This document shows positions 1 to 6,626 of a stretch of 18,732 nt of DNA, one piece after another. The DNA lies in contig CAKVCL010000042.1 in NCBI GenBank assembly GCA_934725855.1, positions 1 through 18,732 of the forward strand, read 5' to 3'. Under the pieces are notes generated by a model that was not told the origin of the DNA, did no database searches, and saw only the letters and a program-made list of their open reading frames with translations. Position 1 is the stretch's first letter. Each line of letters begins with the position of its first letter. The DNA comes from an uncultured Cellulosilyticum sp. Its GTDB lineage: Bacteria; Bacillota; Clostridia; Lachnospirales; Cellulosilyticaceae. A program made the position numbers and the translations under genes.

Positions 1-70
1 CATAGTATTTACAGAAATGAATGACTTGGTCACTTGTATTTATTGGAATTTATAAACTACTTTCTTGTAA

Positions 71-272
71 AGTGGTGATCAGGTACTTAACCGTGAAAAA
101 TATCAAACTAATCTAGTTCATCTTCCTTCTGATTACTCAGAATATATCATCAAAGGGGGGGAATCATGCTTACTTTGGTATGTACGGCCTTCAAAAAGGT
201 GATGGCATAGCTGCACTAACCAATGAGGAGCAAATTAAAGCCACAGTAGACTTTTTATCCCCACTTATCTAA
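71..272 (+). pseudogene. Alpha/beta hydrolase remnant, C-terminal end only, frameshifted
   Basis: Translation from about base 71 gives a tail (GDQVLNREKYQ..., then NHAYFGMYGLQKGDG, ending in FLSPLI) that I recognise as the C-terminus of a clostridial/bacillar alpha/beta hydrolase family. The GG-N-H segment would carry the catalytic histidine. The frame is broken twice: an in-frame TAA at 68-70 removes the upstream part, and a run of seven G (155-161) sits where six would keep the frame, so the N-H-A stretch is read in another frame from 162. Nothing convincing of the rest of the hydrolase is readable in bases 1-67. The hairpin right after the stop fits the old gene's terminator. The hydrolase substrate is not inferable. 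A sequencing error could explain the G run but not the upstream stop. Confidence 0.6.
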
Positions 273-317
273 ACGTAAAAAATAGGCACTTCACATGAAG
301 TGCTTATTTTTACGTTT
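272..317 (+). terminator. Long hairpin after the hydrolase remnant
   Basis: An almost perfect inverted repeat: AAACGTAAAAA-TA..CACTTCA on the left and TGAAGTG..TATTTTTACGTTT on the right, with a tiny CA loop. It has A-rich and T-rich outer arms, so it could terminate transcription from either side. It starts at the stop codon of the decayed hydrolase. Confidence 0.6.
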
Positions 318-327
318 ATTCCATTTA

Positions 328-443
328 TCATTCTACTTTAAATCCTGCCCACTCTATCCACTCTATATGATCATACTTCATCAATCCGTTTTTTCCATTC
401 CAAGTTTCTCATAAAATGGAATAGCTTTATCATTTCCAATCCA
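328..443 (-). pseudogene. GNAT acetyltransferase remnant, C-terminal end
   Basis: On the minus strand one frame reads WIGNDKAIPFYEKLGMEKTD and then stops. This resembles the acetyl-CoA-binding C-terminal segment of GNAT acetyltransferases (N-x-x-A-I-x-F-Y-E-K-L-G-F/M). A shift by one base then gives MKYDHIEWIEWAGFKVE before a TGA at 328-330, a plausible natural end of the same protein. A TAA at 444-446 cuts the frame immediately upstream and no start or N-terminal region is recognisable. It is therefore a broken fragment with at least one frameshift, near the A6 run of the coding strand. Confidence 0.5.
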
Positions 444-504
444 TTATAAAAATTATCATAAAATCCAACCAATCATTTTTTAGTTAATACGATTTGTCAT
501 CAAA

Positions 505-540
505 ACAAAAAAGCCTAAGGCTAAAACCTTGAGCTTTTTT
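505..540 (-). terminator. Terminator of tRNA-Lys
   Basis: On the minus strand the tRNA is followed within about 8 bases by AAAAAAGCTCAAGG - loop - CCTTAGGCTTTTTT. The stem has one mismatch and one G-U pair, and a T6 tract follows. The placement and shape fit a Rho-independent terminator for the tRNA transcript. Confidence 0.75.
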
Positions 541-547
541 CTAAGAG

Positions 548-620
548 TGAGCCATCTGGGACTCGAACCCAGGACCCTCAGATTAAGAGTCTGATGCTCT
601 ACCAACTAAGCTAATGACCC
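548..620 (-). tRNA. tRNA-Lys (anticodon CUU)
   Basis: The minus strand folds as a complete 73-base cloverleaf. The acceptor arm GGGTCAT pairs with ATGGCTC through two G-U pairs, and the D arm carries TTGGTAGAGC. The anticodon stem TCAGA/TCTGA closes a loop CTCTTAA, giving anticodon CTT (CUU in RNA, lysine AAG codons). The T arm contains GGTTCGAGTCC. The discriminator base is A at 548 and no CCA is encoded, so the 3' end would be added post-transcriptionally. It has its own consensus promoter and terminator and appears monocistronic. Confidence 0.95.
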
Positions 621-656
621 ATAATTTGTATGGCTTATCTCTCAACCACAAAAAGA

Positions 657-685
657 ATTATAGCTTGTCTGTTTCTTTTTGTCAA
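657..685 (-). promoter_or_regulatory. Consensus sigma-A promoter of tRNA-Lys
   Basis: On the minus strand there is a perfect -35 TTGACA (680-685), a 17-base spacer, and a perfect -10 TATAAT (657-662). The -10 lies 36 bases upstream of the tRNA 5' end. Such an ideal promoter is expected for a stable RNA gene. Confidence 0.9.
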
Positions 686-802
686 CTTGATTTTAAAAAA
701 TATTATACTTATGTCTTTTTTTGTCCAAATATCTAATATAAATATTCTTTTTATTTCTTAACAACTTATTGACTCGTTATTTGTCTGCCTATCAGATATA
801 CT

Positions 803-834
803 AAAGGGGTAGTTCAATCACAACTACCCCTTTT
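803..834 (-). terminator. Terminator at the end of secDF
   Basis: A perfect 12-base inverted repeat, AAAGGGGTAGTT (803-814) and AACTACCCCTTT (822-833), with a 7-base loop just downstream of the secF stop. The T tract after the stem is better on the plus strand, but the only gene running into it is secF on the minus strand. It is probably usable in both directions. Confidence 0.75.
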
Positions 835-842
835 ATTACATC

Positions 843-1823
843 CTATGATGTTTTATTATTTATCAATCTTTTTTTAGTTTTAGTTTGTGTGGCTGTTTTT
901 TGAGCATGTTTGCAAGATAAATCATACCATAATGGACTAGCAACAAAAATAGATGAATAGGTACCAGATAAAATCCCGATAATTAATGGAAAAGCAAATT
1001 CTTTTAAGCTATCTAAACCATAAGCTAAACCAAATACAAATAACATGAATACAAATAAAATCGTAGTAAAAGATGTACTGATTGAACGACCAATTGTTTG
1101 ACTGATACTCTCATCAATTAATTCTATTGATGCAAGTTCATGTTCTTTAACACCTTTTTTGACTTTGTTTTCACGAATACGGTCAAATAAAACAATCGTA
1201 TCATTGATTGAGTACCCAACAATTGTAAGCATCGCTGCAATAAATGAATTATTAAGTGGTACTCTAAAGATTGCATAAACTGCTAACATCACAAATACAT
1301 CATGAACAAGTGCAGCTACTGCACTGGCACCAAAACGATAATCTTTAAATCTAAAAGAAACATAAATTAAAATTAAAATACTACCCACGATAACCGCTTT
1401 AATAGCCCCTACTTTAATATCTTTACTAATAGATGCAGAAACATCTTCATCTGATAATAAATCATCATCTGATAAACTATACTTTTCTTTAATGGCATCA
1501 AAAAGCTTACTTCTAAGTTCAGTTTCTGTTTGAGGCATGGTAATGATAACCCCAGTAGTTCCAGCTGATGTAATACTTACATTGGCGTTACCTGTTACCT
1601 CTTTTGTAATCGCTTGTAATTCATTTTTTAAATCATTATTTAAGCTCTGGTTCACATTGACTTGAATTAATGATCCACCCGTAAATTGAATATCTTTACT
1701 GAATGCACCTTGTCCTCTTACCATATTGATAATCATAAAGAGAATACCTAATCCAATCACAATACAAGATGCAGCATAATATTTTTTTCTGTTTTCTACA
1801 ACTTTAATCGCTTTTGTTTGCAT
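843..1823 (-). CDS. secF: Protein translocase subunit SecF
   Basis: Membrane component of the SecDF accessory complex, which uses the proton-motive force to help pull translocating proteins out of SecYEG. The 326-residue product has an N-terminal membrane helix (about 17-34), the P1-domain signature FTGGS (47-51), an extracytoplasmic domain, then five further hydrophobic segments between about 137 and 297. The SecF hallmark VGYSINDTIVLFDRIREN covers 202-219. The ATG at 1821-1823 follows the secD stop by three bases, and its ribosome binding site (GGAAAGGAGG) lies inside the last secD codons, so the two are translationally coupled. Length and topology are normal for the family. Confidence 0.97.
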   Translation of the reverse strand: MQTKAIKVVENRKKYYAASCIVIGLGILFMIINMVRGQGAFSKDIQFTGGSLIQVNVNQSLNNDLKNELQAITKEVTGNANVSITSAGTTGVIITMPQTETELRSKLFDAIKEKYSLSDDDLLSDEDVSASISKDIKVGAIKAVIVGSILILIYVSFRFKDYRFGASAVAALVHDVFVMLAVYAIFRVPLNNSFIAAMLTIVGYSINDTIVLFDRIRENKVKKGVKEHELASIELIDESISQTIGRSISTSFTTILFVFMLFVFGLAYGLDSLKEFAFPLIIGILSGTYSSIFVASPLWYDLSCKHAQKTATQTKTKKRLINNKTS

Positions 1824-1826
1824 GGT

Positions 1827-3383
1827 TTAGGCCTCCTTTCCTAACTTTTTCATTACAGCAAACGATGTAGGCTTTTTAATGTTCATTCCTACAAATGCTT
1901 TAAGAGCTAATCTTGTAATGAATAAAGCAGTAAACATTGAAATTACGATACCAACCATCAATGTGGTTGCAAAACTCTTAATAAGTCCTGTCCCAAAGAA
2001 GTAAAGGACAATCCCTGCAATTAATGTGGTGACATTTCCATCAATAATGGCTCTAAAGGCTTTATTAAATCCAGCATCCACTGCAAGACGTACGGTTCTA
2101 CCAACTACTAACTCTTCTTTAATACGTGCAAAAATAATTACATTCGCATCCACTGCCATACCAATTGAAAGCAGGATTCCTGCGATACCTGGTAAAGTAA
2201 GCGTTGCATTCATAGACGTTAATACTAAGATTTCAAGTGCGACATAAAGCACTAATGCAATATCAGCTGCTAGTCCACATAAACGATATACAACTACCAT
2301 ATATACTAATAAGATGATAAATGCAATCATTCCTGCAAGTAAACTAGCTTTTAATGCACCTGCTCCTAACTTAGCTCCTACTCCTTCTGCACTAATGGCT
2401 TTTAGTGTAAATGGTAGTGCACCCGCATTAATATTATTGGCAAGTTTAGTCGCACTTTCAGCTGTAAAATGACCAGAAATTTGGCCACTGCCATCTACAA
2501 TGTGGGCACTTAAAGTTGGATAACTCAGTAAAGTATCATCTAAATAAATATAAATGGTTTCACCTTGGTGTGCACCTGTATATTCATCAAAAGCTTTTGT
2601 GCCTTCCTCATCTAGTTGAATTGATACAACGAATTCCCCTGTTTGAGTATTTTGTGCTGGCCTAGCTTCCTTAATATTTTTACCTGTTAGGATGGTTGTA
2701 ATTTCTTGGCCTTCCATAACTTTAGGTTGGTCATAAAAATAAAGCATTCCTGCTGCACCAATTTCTGTCACAGCTTGTTGTGGATCTTCTACCCCAGGAA
2801 TATCTACTCTTAGGCGTTTTCCACCTTCAATTGCTACTTCCGCTTCCGTATAGCCATTTTTATCCAAACGTGTTTGAATTAAGGCTTGGGCTGCTTCCAT
2901 AGCTGAAGCAATTTCATCATCAGACATTCCCTCATCTAATTGTGGTTCGTAAACGATATCCACACCACCTTGAAGGTCAAGTCCTAGTTTGATTTTGTTA
3001 CGATCAAAGAAAGACGGTTTCTTTTCTTTCTTTACTTCTTTGCTTGTCTCTTCTCCATCTGTTTGATTCTTTGTCAATTGCTCAGTTGCTGACTCTTCTT
3101 TGTTAGTCTCTTCAGAAGTATTTTCATCTTCTGATGGAGTTGTTTCTTCTGTAGTGGCATCTTCTTTCTCATTAGCATCTGCTGATTCTTGTGTGTCTTC
3201 TGCCTCTACATCATTTCCCTCTGTATTTTCTGCTTCGGCTACTTGCTCTTCTGTAACGTCTGTTGATTGACCTTGGCCAACACTCATGCATGCTATGTAC
3301 GCAAACCCAGACATACATCCAATCACTACAAGTAGAATAACCAGCATCAAAATACTTTTGAGCTTTTTATTATTCCCTTTCAT
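1827..3383 (-). CDS. secD: Protein translocase subunit SecD with an acidic insert
   Basis: Partner of SecF in the SecDF translocation motor. The 518-residue product starts with a membrane helix (about 11-33). The P1-domain motif LGLDLQGG is at 133-140, followed by the rest of the extracytoplasmic domain and a C-terminal block of five helices containing G-M-A-V-D-A-N-V-I-I-F, the SecD counterpart of SecF's conserved motif. Between helix 1 and P1, residues about 41-113 form a low-complexity stretch rich in Glu, Asp, Thr, Ser and Asn, followed by a lysine patch (KKEKK, 118-122). This makes the protein longer than a typical single-chain SecD of about 400-450 residues. The acidic stretch should lie on the outer face of the membrane. 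The ribosome binding site AAGGAGG sits 8 bases before the ATG, and a consensus promoter lies upstream. Confidence 0.96.
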   Translation of the reverse strand: MKGNNKKLKSILMLVILLVVIGCMSGFAYIACMSVGQGQSTDVTEEQVAEAENTEGNDVEAEDTQESADANEKEDATTEETTPSEDENTSEETNKEESATEQLTKNQTDGEETSKEVKKEKKPSFFDRNKIKLGLDLQGGVDIVYEPQLDEGMSDDEIASAMEAAQALIQTRLDKNGYTEAEVAIEGGKRLRVDIPGVEDPQQAVTEIGAAGMLYFYDQPKVMEGQEITTILTGKNIKEARPAQNTQTGEFVVSIQLDEEGTKAFDEYTGAHQGETIYIYLDDTLLSYPTLSAHIVDGSGQISGHFTAESATKLANNINAGALPFTLKAISAEGVGAKLGAGALKASLLAGMIAFIILLVYMVVVYRLCGLAADIALVLYVALEILVLTSMNATLTLPGIAGILLSIGMAVDANVIIFARIKEELVVGRTVRLAVDAGFNKAFRAIIDGNVTTLIAGIVLYFFGTGLIKSFATTLMVGIVISMFTALFITRLALKAFVGMNIKKPTSFAVMKKLGKEA

Positions 3384-3421
3384 TTCTTTTCCTCCTTAGT
3401 ACTACATATGGCACTAAACTG

Positions 3422-3450
3422 ATTATATAGTTTGTACAAAATATAGTCAA
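3422..3450 (-). promoter_or_regulatory. Sigma-A promoter of secDF
   Basis: On the minus strand, -35 TTGACT (3445-3450), a 17-base spacer and a perfect -10 TATAAT (3422-3427). It lies 38 bases before the secD start codon and after the hairpin that ends scfB. secDF is therefore probably transcribed on its own even though it follows the SCIFF genes. Confidence 0.85.
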
Positions 3451-3460
3451 TTAAAATGCA

Positions 3461-3494
3461 CATACAAAAAGTACCTTACTGTACCTTTTGTATG
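3461..3494 (-). terminator. Hairpin terminator between scfB and secD
   Basis: Arms CATACAAAAAGTAC (3461-3474) and GTACCTTTTGTATG (3481-3494) pair over 14 bases with one G-U on the minus strand, with a 6-base loop. It begins about 10 bases past the scfB stop and ends close to the secD -35 box. The T-rich stretch lies within the 3' arm rather than after it. Confidence 0.65.
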
Positions 3495-3504
3495 CCCCCT
3501 CATT

Positions 3505-4854
3505 TTATAAAGATTGTGCTTTAATTCCAATTGCGCATTCTAAACGTTTCTTTTGAAGTTCACACCCTATTTCATAGACATGATGAATATCACCATGGAA
3601 ATTATATGAATTAGCCGCACAACCCCCACTACAATAGAATTTTGCCCAGCAAGATTTACATTCAGATTTGCTGTAAACATTGCATTTTTCAAATTTACTG
3701 CGTATTTCTTTATTCGTTACGCCTTCATAGACCGTGCCCATTTTAAATTCATCTAAACCAACAAATTGATGGCATGGGAATAAATCCCCTTCAGGCGTTA
3801 CTGCCAAATACTCTGTTCCAGAACCACAGCCTGCCAAACGCTTATGGATACATGGTCCCCCTTCAAGATCAATCATAAAGTGGAAGAAATTAAATCCTTC
3901 ACCTTTATTGGTCTTTTCAATCATATATTTTGCAAGCTTTTCATACTCTTTGCAAAGCCCCTCAATATCCCCTAGTTGAATCGCATAATCTGCAGTATTA
4001 GGTGCTACAACAGGTTCTACAGATACTTCATTAAAGCCTTGATCATTAATGTGTTTGACGTCTTCCATAAAGTCAAGATTGTGGTGTGTAAAAGTACCAC
4101 GCACATAATATTGTTTGCCGCCTCTTTTTTCTACCAACTTTTTAAATTTAGGCAAAATTACTTCATAACTGCTTTTGCCATTTGCAGTTGGTCGCATATG
4201 ATCATTCACTTCTTTACGTCCATCCAAACTGAGTACCACATTGTACATATTTTCATTTAAATAATCAATGATCTCATCATTTAATAATATGCCATTCGTG
4301 GTCATCGTAAATCGGAAATTTTTTCCTGTCTCTGCTTCCCTTGAGCGCGCATATTCAACGGTTCCTTTAACCACTTCCCAATTCATCAGTGGTTCACCAC
4401 CAAAAAAGTCAATTTCGATATTTTTACGATGTTTAGAATTTTTAATAATAAAATCGATAGATTGCTTAGCCACTTCAAGGCTCATCATGCCTCTTTGCCC
4501 ATGGTACTCCCCTTCACCTGCAAAGCAATATCTACATTTTAAGTTACAGTCATGTGCAACATGAAGGCATAATGCTTTCACAACAGGTTCTCTTTCCAAA
4601 AAGGCTGGTACAAGTTTTTCATATTGATCGACCGTATAAAGCATGCCTTGTTCTTTTAAAGTCATCAGTTCATCATAAGCTTCAGCAATTTCGCTCTCAG
4701 CATACTCACCACTAAACGCTTTAATGACTTCTTCTTTTGATAAAGATTCTGCTGGTCCTGCGATTGCATATGTCATATCATCAACAATATGAATGCTTCC
4801 GCTATGAATATCCATAATGATATTTGAGTTTTCAAATTTAAATTGATGAATCAT
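3505..4854 (-). CDS. scfB: SCIFF (ranthipeptide) radical SAM maturase ScfB
   Basis: Radical SAM enzyme that modifies the adjacent six-cysteine peptide by forming thioether bonds from cysteine sulfur to non-alpha carbons of partner residues (CteB type). The 449-residue product has an N-terminal region of about 90 residues that likely acts as peptide-binding (RRE-like) domain. The radical SAM cluster motif is CNLKCRYC (103-110), with a GGEP motif at 152-155. A C-terminal SPASM/twitch region carries Cys335, 343, 361, 391, 399, 402, 408, 412 and 431, expected to hold auxiliary iron-sulfur clusters. The start ATG at 4852-4854 has a modest site (AAAGG) upstream. It lies directly downstream of scfA with a hairpin between them, the classical pairing of the TIGR03973/TIGR03974 families. 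Confidence 0.95.
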   Translation of the reverse strand: MIHQFKFENSNIIMDIHSGSIHIVDDMTYAIAGPAESLSKEEVIKAFSGEYAESEIAEAYDELMTLKEQGMLYTVDQYEKLVPAFLEREPVVKALCLHVAHDCNLKCRYCFAGEGEYHGQRGMMSLEVAKQSIDFIIKNSKHRKNIEIDFFGGEPLMNWEVVKGTVEYARSREAETGKNFRFTMTTNGILLNDEIIDYLNENMYNVVLSLDGRKEVNDHMRPTANGKSSYEVILPKFKKLVEKRGGKQYYVRGTFTHHNLDFMEDVKHINDQGFNEVSVEPVVAPNTADYAIQLGDIEGLCKEYEKLAKYMIEKTNKGEGFNFFHFMIDLEGGPCIHKRLAGCGSGTEYLAVTPEGDLFPCHQFVGLDEFKMGTVYEGVTNKEIRSKFEKCNVYSKSECKSCWAKFYCSGGCAANSYNFHGDIHHVYEIGCELQKKRLECAIGIKAQSL

Positions 4855-4900
4855 TCTTTCTTACCTTTCTTTTTTCATCTATCTTAGTGCGATGCACAAC

Positions 4901-4935
4901 AAAAATAAAAGCAGCGACCCAGAAGTCACTGCTGC
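4901..4935 (-). terminator. Hairpin terminator/attenuator between scfA and scfB
   Basis: On the minus strand GCAGTGAC (4925-4932) pairs with GTCGCTGC (4911-4918), with one G-U, around a 6-base loop. TTTTATTTTT follows at once. The G-U would be a C-A clash on the plus strand, so the structure is directed leftward. Partial read-through would give abundant scfA message and less scfB. Confidence 0.8.
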
Positions 4936-4944
4936 ATTACGAAA

Positions 4945-5082
4945 CTATTTTTCGCAAGCTTGATTTCCTACAGTACAAGATGTTTTACAAGCTGATTGGC
5001 AAGATGTTTGACATTCACCACATCCACCTTTTTTTGCACTGTTTGGTAAATTTTTTGTGTTTAAAGTTTTAATATGTTTCAT
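4945..5082 (-). CDS. scfA: Six-cysteine peptide SCIFF (ranthipeptide precursor) ScfA
   Basis: A 45-codon gene. The product begins MKHIKTLNTKNLPNSAKKGG, and six cysteines fall at 21, 24, 28, 32, 36 and 43 (spacing C-x2-C-x3-C-x3-C-x3-C-x6-C). This is exactly the 'six cysteines in forty-five residues' pattern after which SCIFF is named. The N-terminal about 18 residues serve as leader; the Cys/Thr/Ser-rich C-terminal half is the substrate core of ScfB. Cys32 and Thr37 occupy the positions I recall as thioether-linked in the CteA/thermocellin precursor. The start is supported by GAGAGGAGAA ending 5 bases before the ATG, and an extended -10 promoter lies upstream. The family is nearly universal in Clostridia and has been linked to cell-cell signalling, but its role here is unknown. 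Confidence 0.96.
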   Translation of the reverse strand: MKHIKTLNTKNLPNSAKKGGCGECQTSCQSACKTSCTVGNQACEK

Positions 5083-5114
5083 GAACGCTTCTCCTCTCAT
5101 TACAAATCTGGTTT

Positions 5115-5123
5115 ATTATACCA
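5115..5123 (-). promoter_or_regulatory. Extended -10 promoter of scfA
   Basis: On the minus strand TGG-TATAAT, a perfect -10 hexamer (5115-5120) with the TG extension, lies 32 bases before the scfA start. No good -35 box is present at 16-18 bases, which is tolerated by extended -10 promoters. Confidence 0.7.
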
Positions 5124-5210
5124 TAGTCCAGTAATATTGCATAGAGTAGGATTAAAAATATGTTAAATTATGTAACATAAAGCACTTATATATTCGTCAA
5201 ATTACCATAT

Positions 5211-5627
5211 CTACCTTTTTTTGTGATGTTCTGTATTAACTGATATTATTCCAGCTACACTACTTATAACAAGTATCATTAAAGCAATAAGCAAAATCAT
5301 ACTAGGCCTCACATGTGTTAACCGATCCATTAATGTGCCTAGCACTAGAAAAATCATAAAATAAAAGGCTCCTCCTACAGCTCCCCATTTATAGCCATTT
5401 CTCTGCTCAATCTTAGCGGTGTCAAAGCCAGCTAGAAAAGCCGAACAAAGAATGCCTACTGTAGAAATCATGCTTTCAAATTCTGATCCTGCTTCTGTAT
5501 ACGTTAAAACAATCGAACCCAATAAAATGAAAATAGCTGTCACCACATAAGCCATGACATTTGCTTTCACCATAATCATCATTGCAAGTGGTATATCTAT
5601 TTCTACATTTTTACTATGCTTACTCAT
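5211..5627 (-). CDS. TIGR04086-type four-helix membrane protein
   Basis: Small integral membrane protein of 138 residues with four hydrophobic segments (about 22-43, 52-70, 79-98 and 107-130), a charged N-terminus and a basic tail (HHKKR). The sequence pattern, including G-Y-K-W-G-A-V-G-G-A between helices 2 and 3, resembles the TIGR04086 family. That family occurs mainly in Clostridia and is often found beside SCIFF or yajC/secDF genes. No catalytic motif is visible and the function is unknown. The start is the ATG at 5625-5627 because GAGGAGGAGAA precedes it at the right distance; an earlier in-frame ATG eight codons upstream would place this ribosome binding site inside the gene. About 130 bases separate it from scfA, which has its own promoter. 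Confidence 0.75.
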   Translation of the reverse strand: MSKHSKNVEIDIPLAMMIMVKANVMAYVVTAIFILLGSIVLTYTEAGSEFESMISTVGILCSAFLAGFDTAKIEQRNGYKWGAVGGAFYFMIFLVLGTLMDRLTHVRPSMILLIALMILVISSVAGIISVNTEHHKKR

Positions 5628-5661
5628 AGTCTTCTCCTCCTCTTTTATCATCTACTAATAT

Positions 5662-5689
5662 TTTACGTGCATCTTTCTTTAAGTATGAT
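5662..5689 (+). promoter_or_regulatory. Probable promoter of the PHP phosphoesterase gene
   Basis: -35 TTTACG (5662-5667), a 16-base spacer and -10 TATGAT (5684-5689), 28 bases before the ATG at 5718. Both boxes differ slightly from consensus, so this is a moderate prediction. Confidence 0.5.
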
Positions 5690-5717
5690 AAAATATGCAT
5701 ATAAAGGGGGAAAATAT

Positions 5718-6572
5718 ATGAAATTAATTGACTTACATGTTCATTCAACAGTATCTGATGGCACTCTAACCCCAGTAGAAATTGCCTTATATGCTCATTC
5801 CAAAGGATTGAGTGCCATTGCACTAACCGATCATGATACTATTGCAGGAATAGATGATTGTCAACAAACAGGACTGGAAACAGGCGTTATTGTTGTGCCT
5901 GGCATTGAATTTTCAGCAGATTACTACGGTAAGGAAGTTCACATATTAGGTTACTACATCGATCATCATTCACCCATCCTCATTGAAAAATTAGAAGCAC
6001 TCGTTAAAGCCCGCCAAAAACGTAATGAAACCATGCTGCAAAAATTAGCTGATGTAGGCTGTCCTATAACTTGGGAGGAACTTACTGAAGGTTTAAAGCC
6101 CAATACGATTTTAACACGTGCGCATTTTGCTAAGGCCTTGCTTAAAAAAGGCTATATTCACGATCGTAAAGAAGCCTTCTCACGCTACATTGGGGATCAT
6201 TGCCCTTGTTTCGTTCCTAAAGCACGTTTTACCGTCAAAGAGTGCATCGAGCTTATCCATCGCGCCGGTGGACTGGCTGTTCTCGCTCATCCTATGCTTT
6301 ATGGCTATAGTCAATCTGAAGTCACTCAAATACTACGCAGTCTAAAGCAAGAGGGATTAGATGGCGTGGAATGCTTATATTCAACCCATAAAAAAGAAGA
6401 AACCACCCATCTATTGCAAATCTGCCTGAACCTCAAACTCTTTCCAACAGGAGGAAGTGATTTCCATGGTACGAATAAACCTCTATTAGATTTAGGAAGT
6501 GGCTATGGTGAACTGGAAATTCCATTTGAGGTGCTGGAAGCGATGCGTAAACGTTTAGGGCTATTAGCTTAA
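5718..6572 (+). CDS. PHP-domain phosphoesterase (RNase AM / TrpH-YciV type)
   Basis: The 284-residue product is a PHP-fold metal-dependent phosphoesterase. Characterised relatives hydrolyse 3',5'-nucleoside bisphosphates such as pAp and trim RNA 5' ends as 5'-3' exonucleases (E. coli RNase AM, YciV/TrpH). Visible metal-binding signatures are D-L-H-V-H (H7 and H9), S-D-G (D14), L-T-D-H-D-T (36-41), G-I-E-F-S, a mid-protein V-L-A-H-P, and G-S-D-F-H-G near the end. The ATG at 5718 is chosen because AAAGGGGGA lies just upstream and MKLIDLHVH is the canonical N-terminus of the family; an open frame extending 34 codons further upstream has no signal. The gene stands alone, divergent from the TIGR04086 gene and convergent with the sugar kinase gene. 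Confidence 0.9.
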   Translation: MKLIDLHVHSTVSDGTLTPVEIALYAHSKGLSAIALTDHDTIAGIDDCQQTGLETGVIVVPGIEFSADYYGKEVHILGYYIDHHSPILIEKLEALVKARQKRNETMLQKLADVGCPITWEELTEGLKPNTILTRAHFAKALLKKGYIHDRKEAFSRYIGDHCPCFVPKARFTVKECIELIHRAGGLAVLAHPMLYGYSQSEVTQILRSLKQEGLDGVECLYSTHKKEETTHLLQICLNLKLFPTGGSDFHGTNKPLLDLGSGYGELEIPFEVLEAMRKRLGLLA

Positions 6573-6580
6573 TTGATACG

Positions 6581-6620
6581 CTAAAAAACCAATGGAAAAT
6601 AACTTCCATTGGTTTTTTAG
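6581..6620. terminator. Bidirectional terminator between PHP and PfkB genes
   Basis: A perfect 17-base inverted repeat, CTAAAAAACCAATGGAA and TTCCATTGGTTTTTTAG, with a 6-base loop and T6 tracts on both strands. It lies between two convergent genes, so it can end both transcripts. Confidence 0.92.
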
Positions 6621-6626
6621 TTGATA

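Noticed and set aside
548..620. tRNA-Lys in the same window as a PARIS-like pair, suggesting a linked immunity or decoy tRNA
   Set aside because: They are about 13 kb apart, the tRNA has a normal housekeeping promoter and terminator, and its anticodon is CUU. Nothing in the sequence ties it to the defence candidate.
5159..5178. Short inverted repeat ATGTTA...TAACAT between the TIGR04086 gene and scfA
   Set aside because: Only a 6-base A+T-rich stem, without T tract; expected by chance in this composition.
5616..5717. N-terminal 34-codon extension of the PHP gene
   Set aside because: It overlaps the divergent gene's start and contains the predicted promoter; the ATG at 5718 has the ribosome binding site and the family-typical N-terminus.
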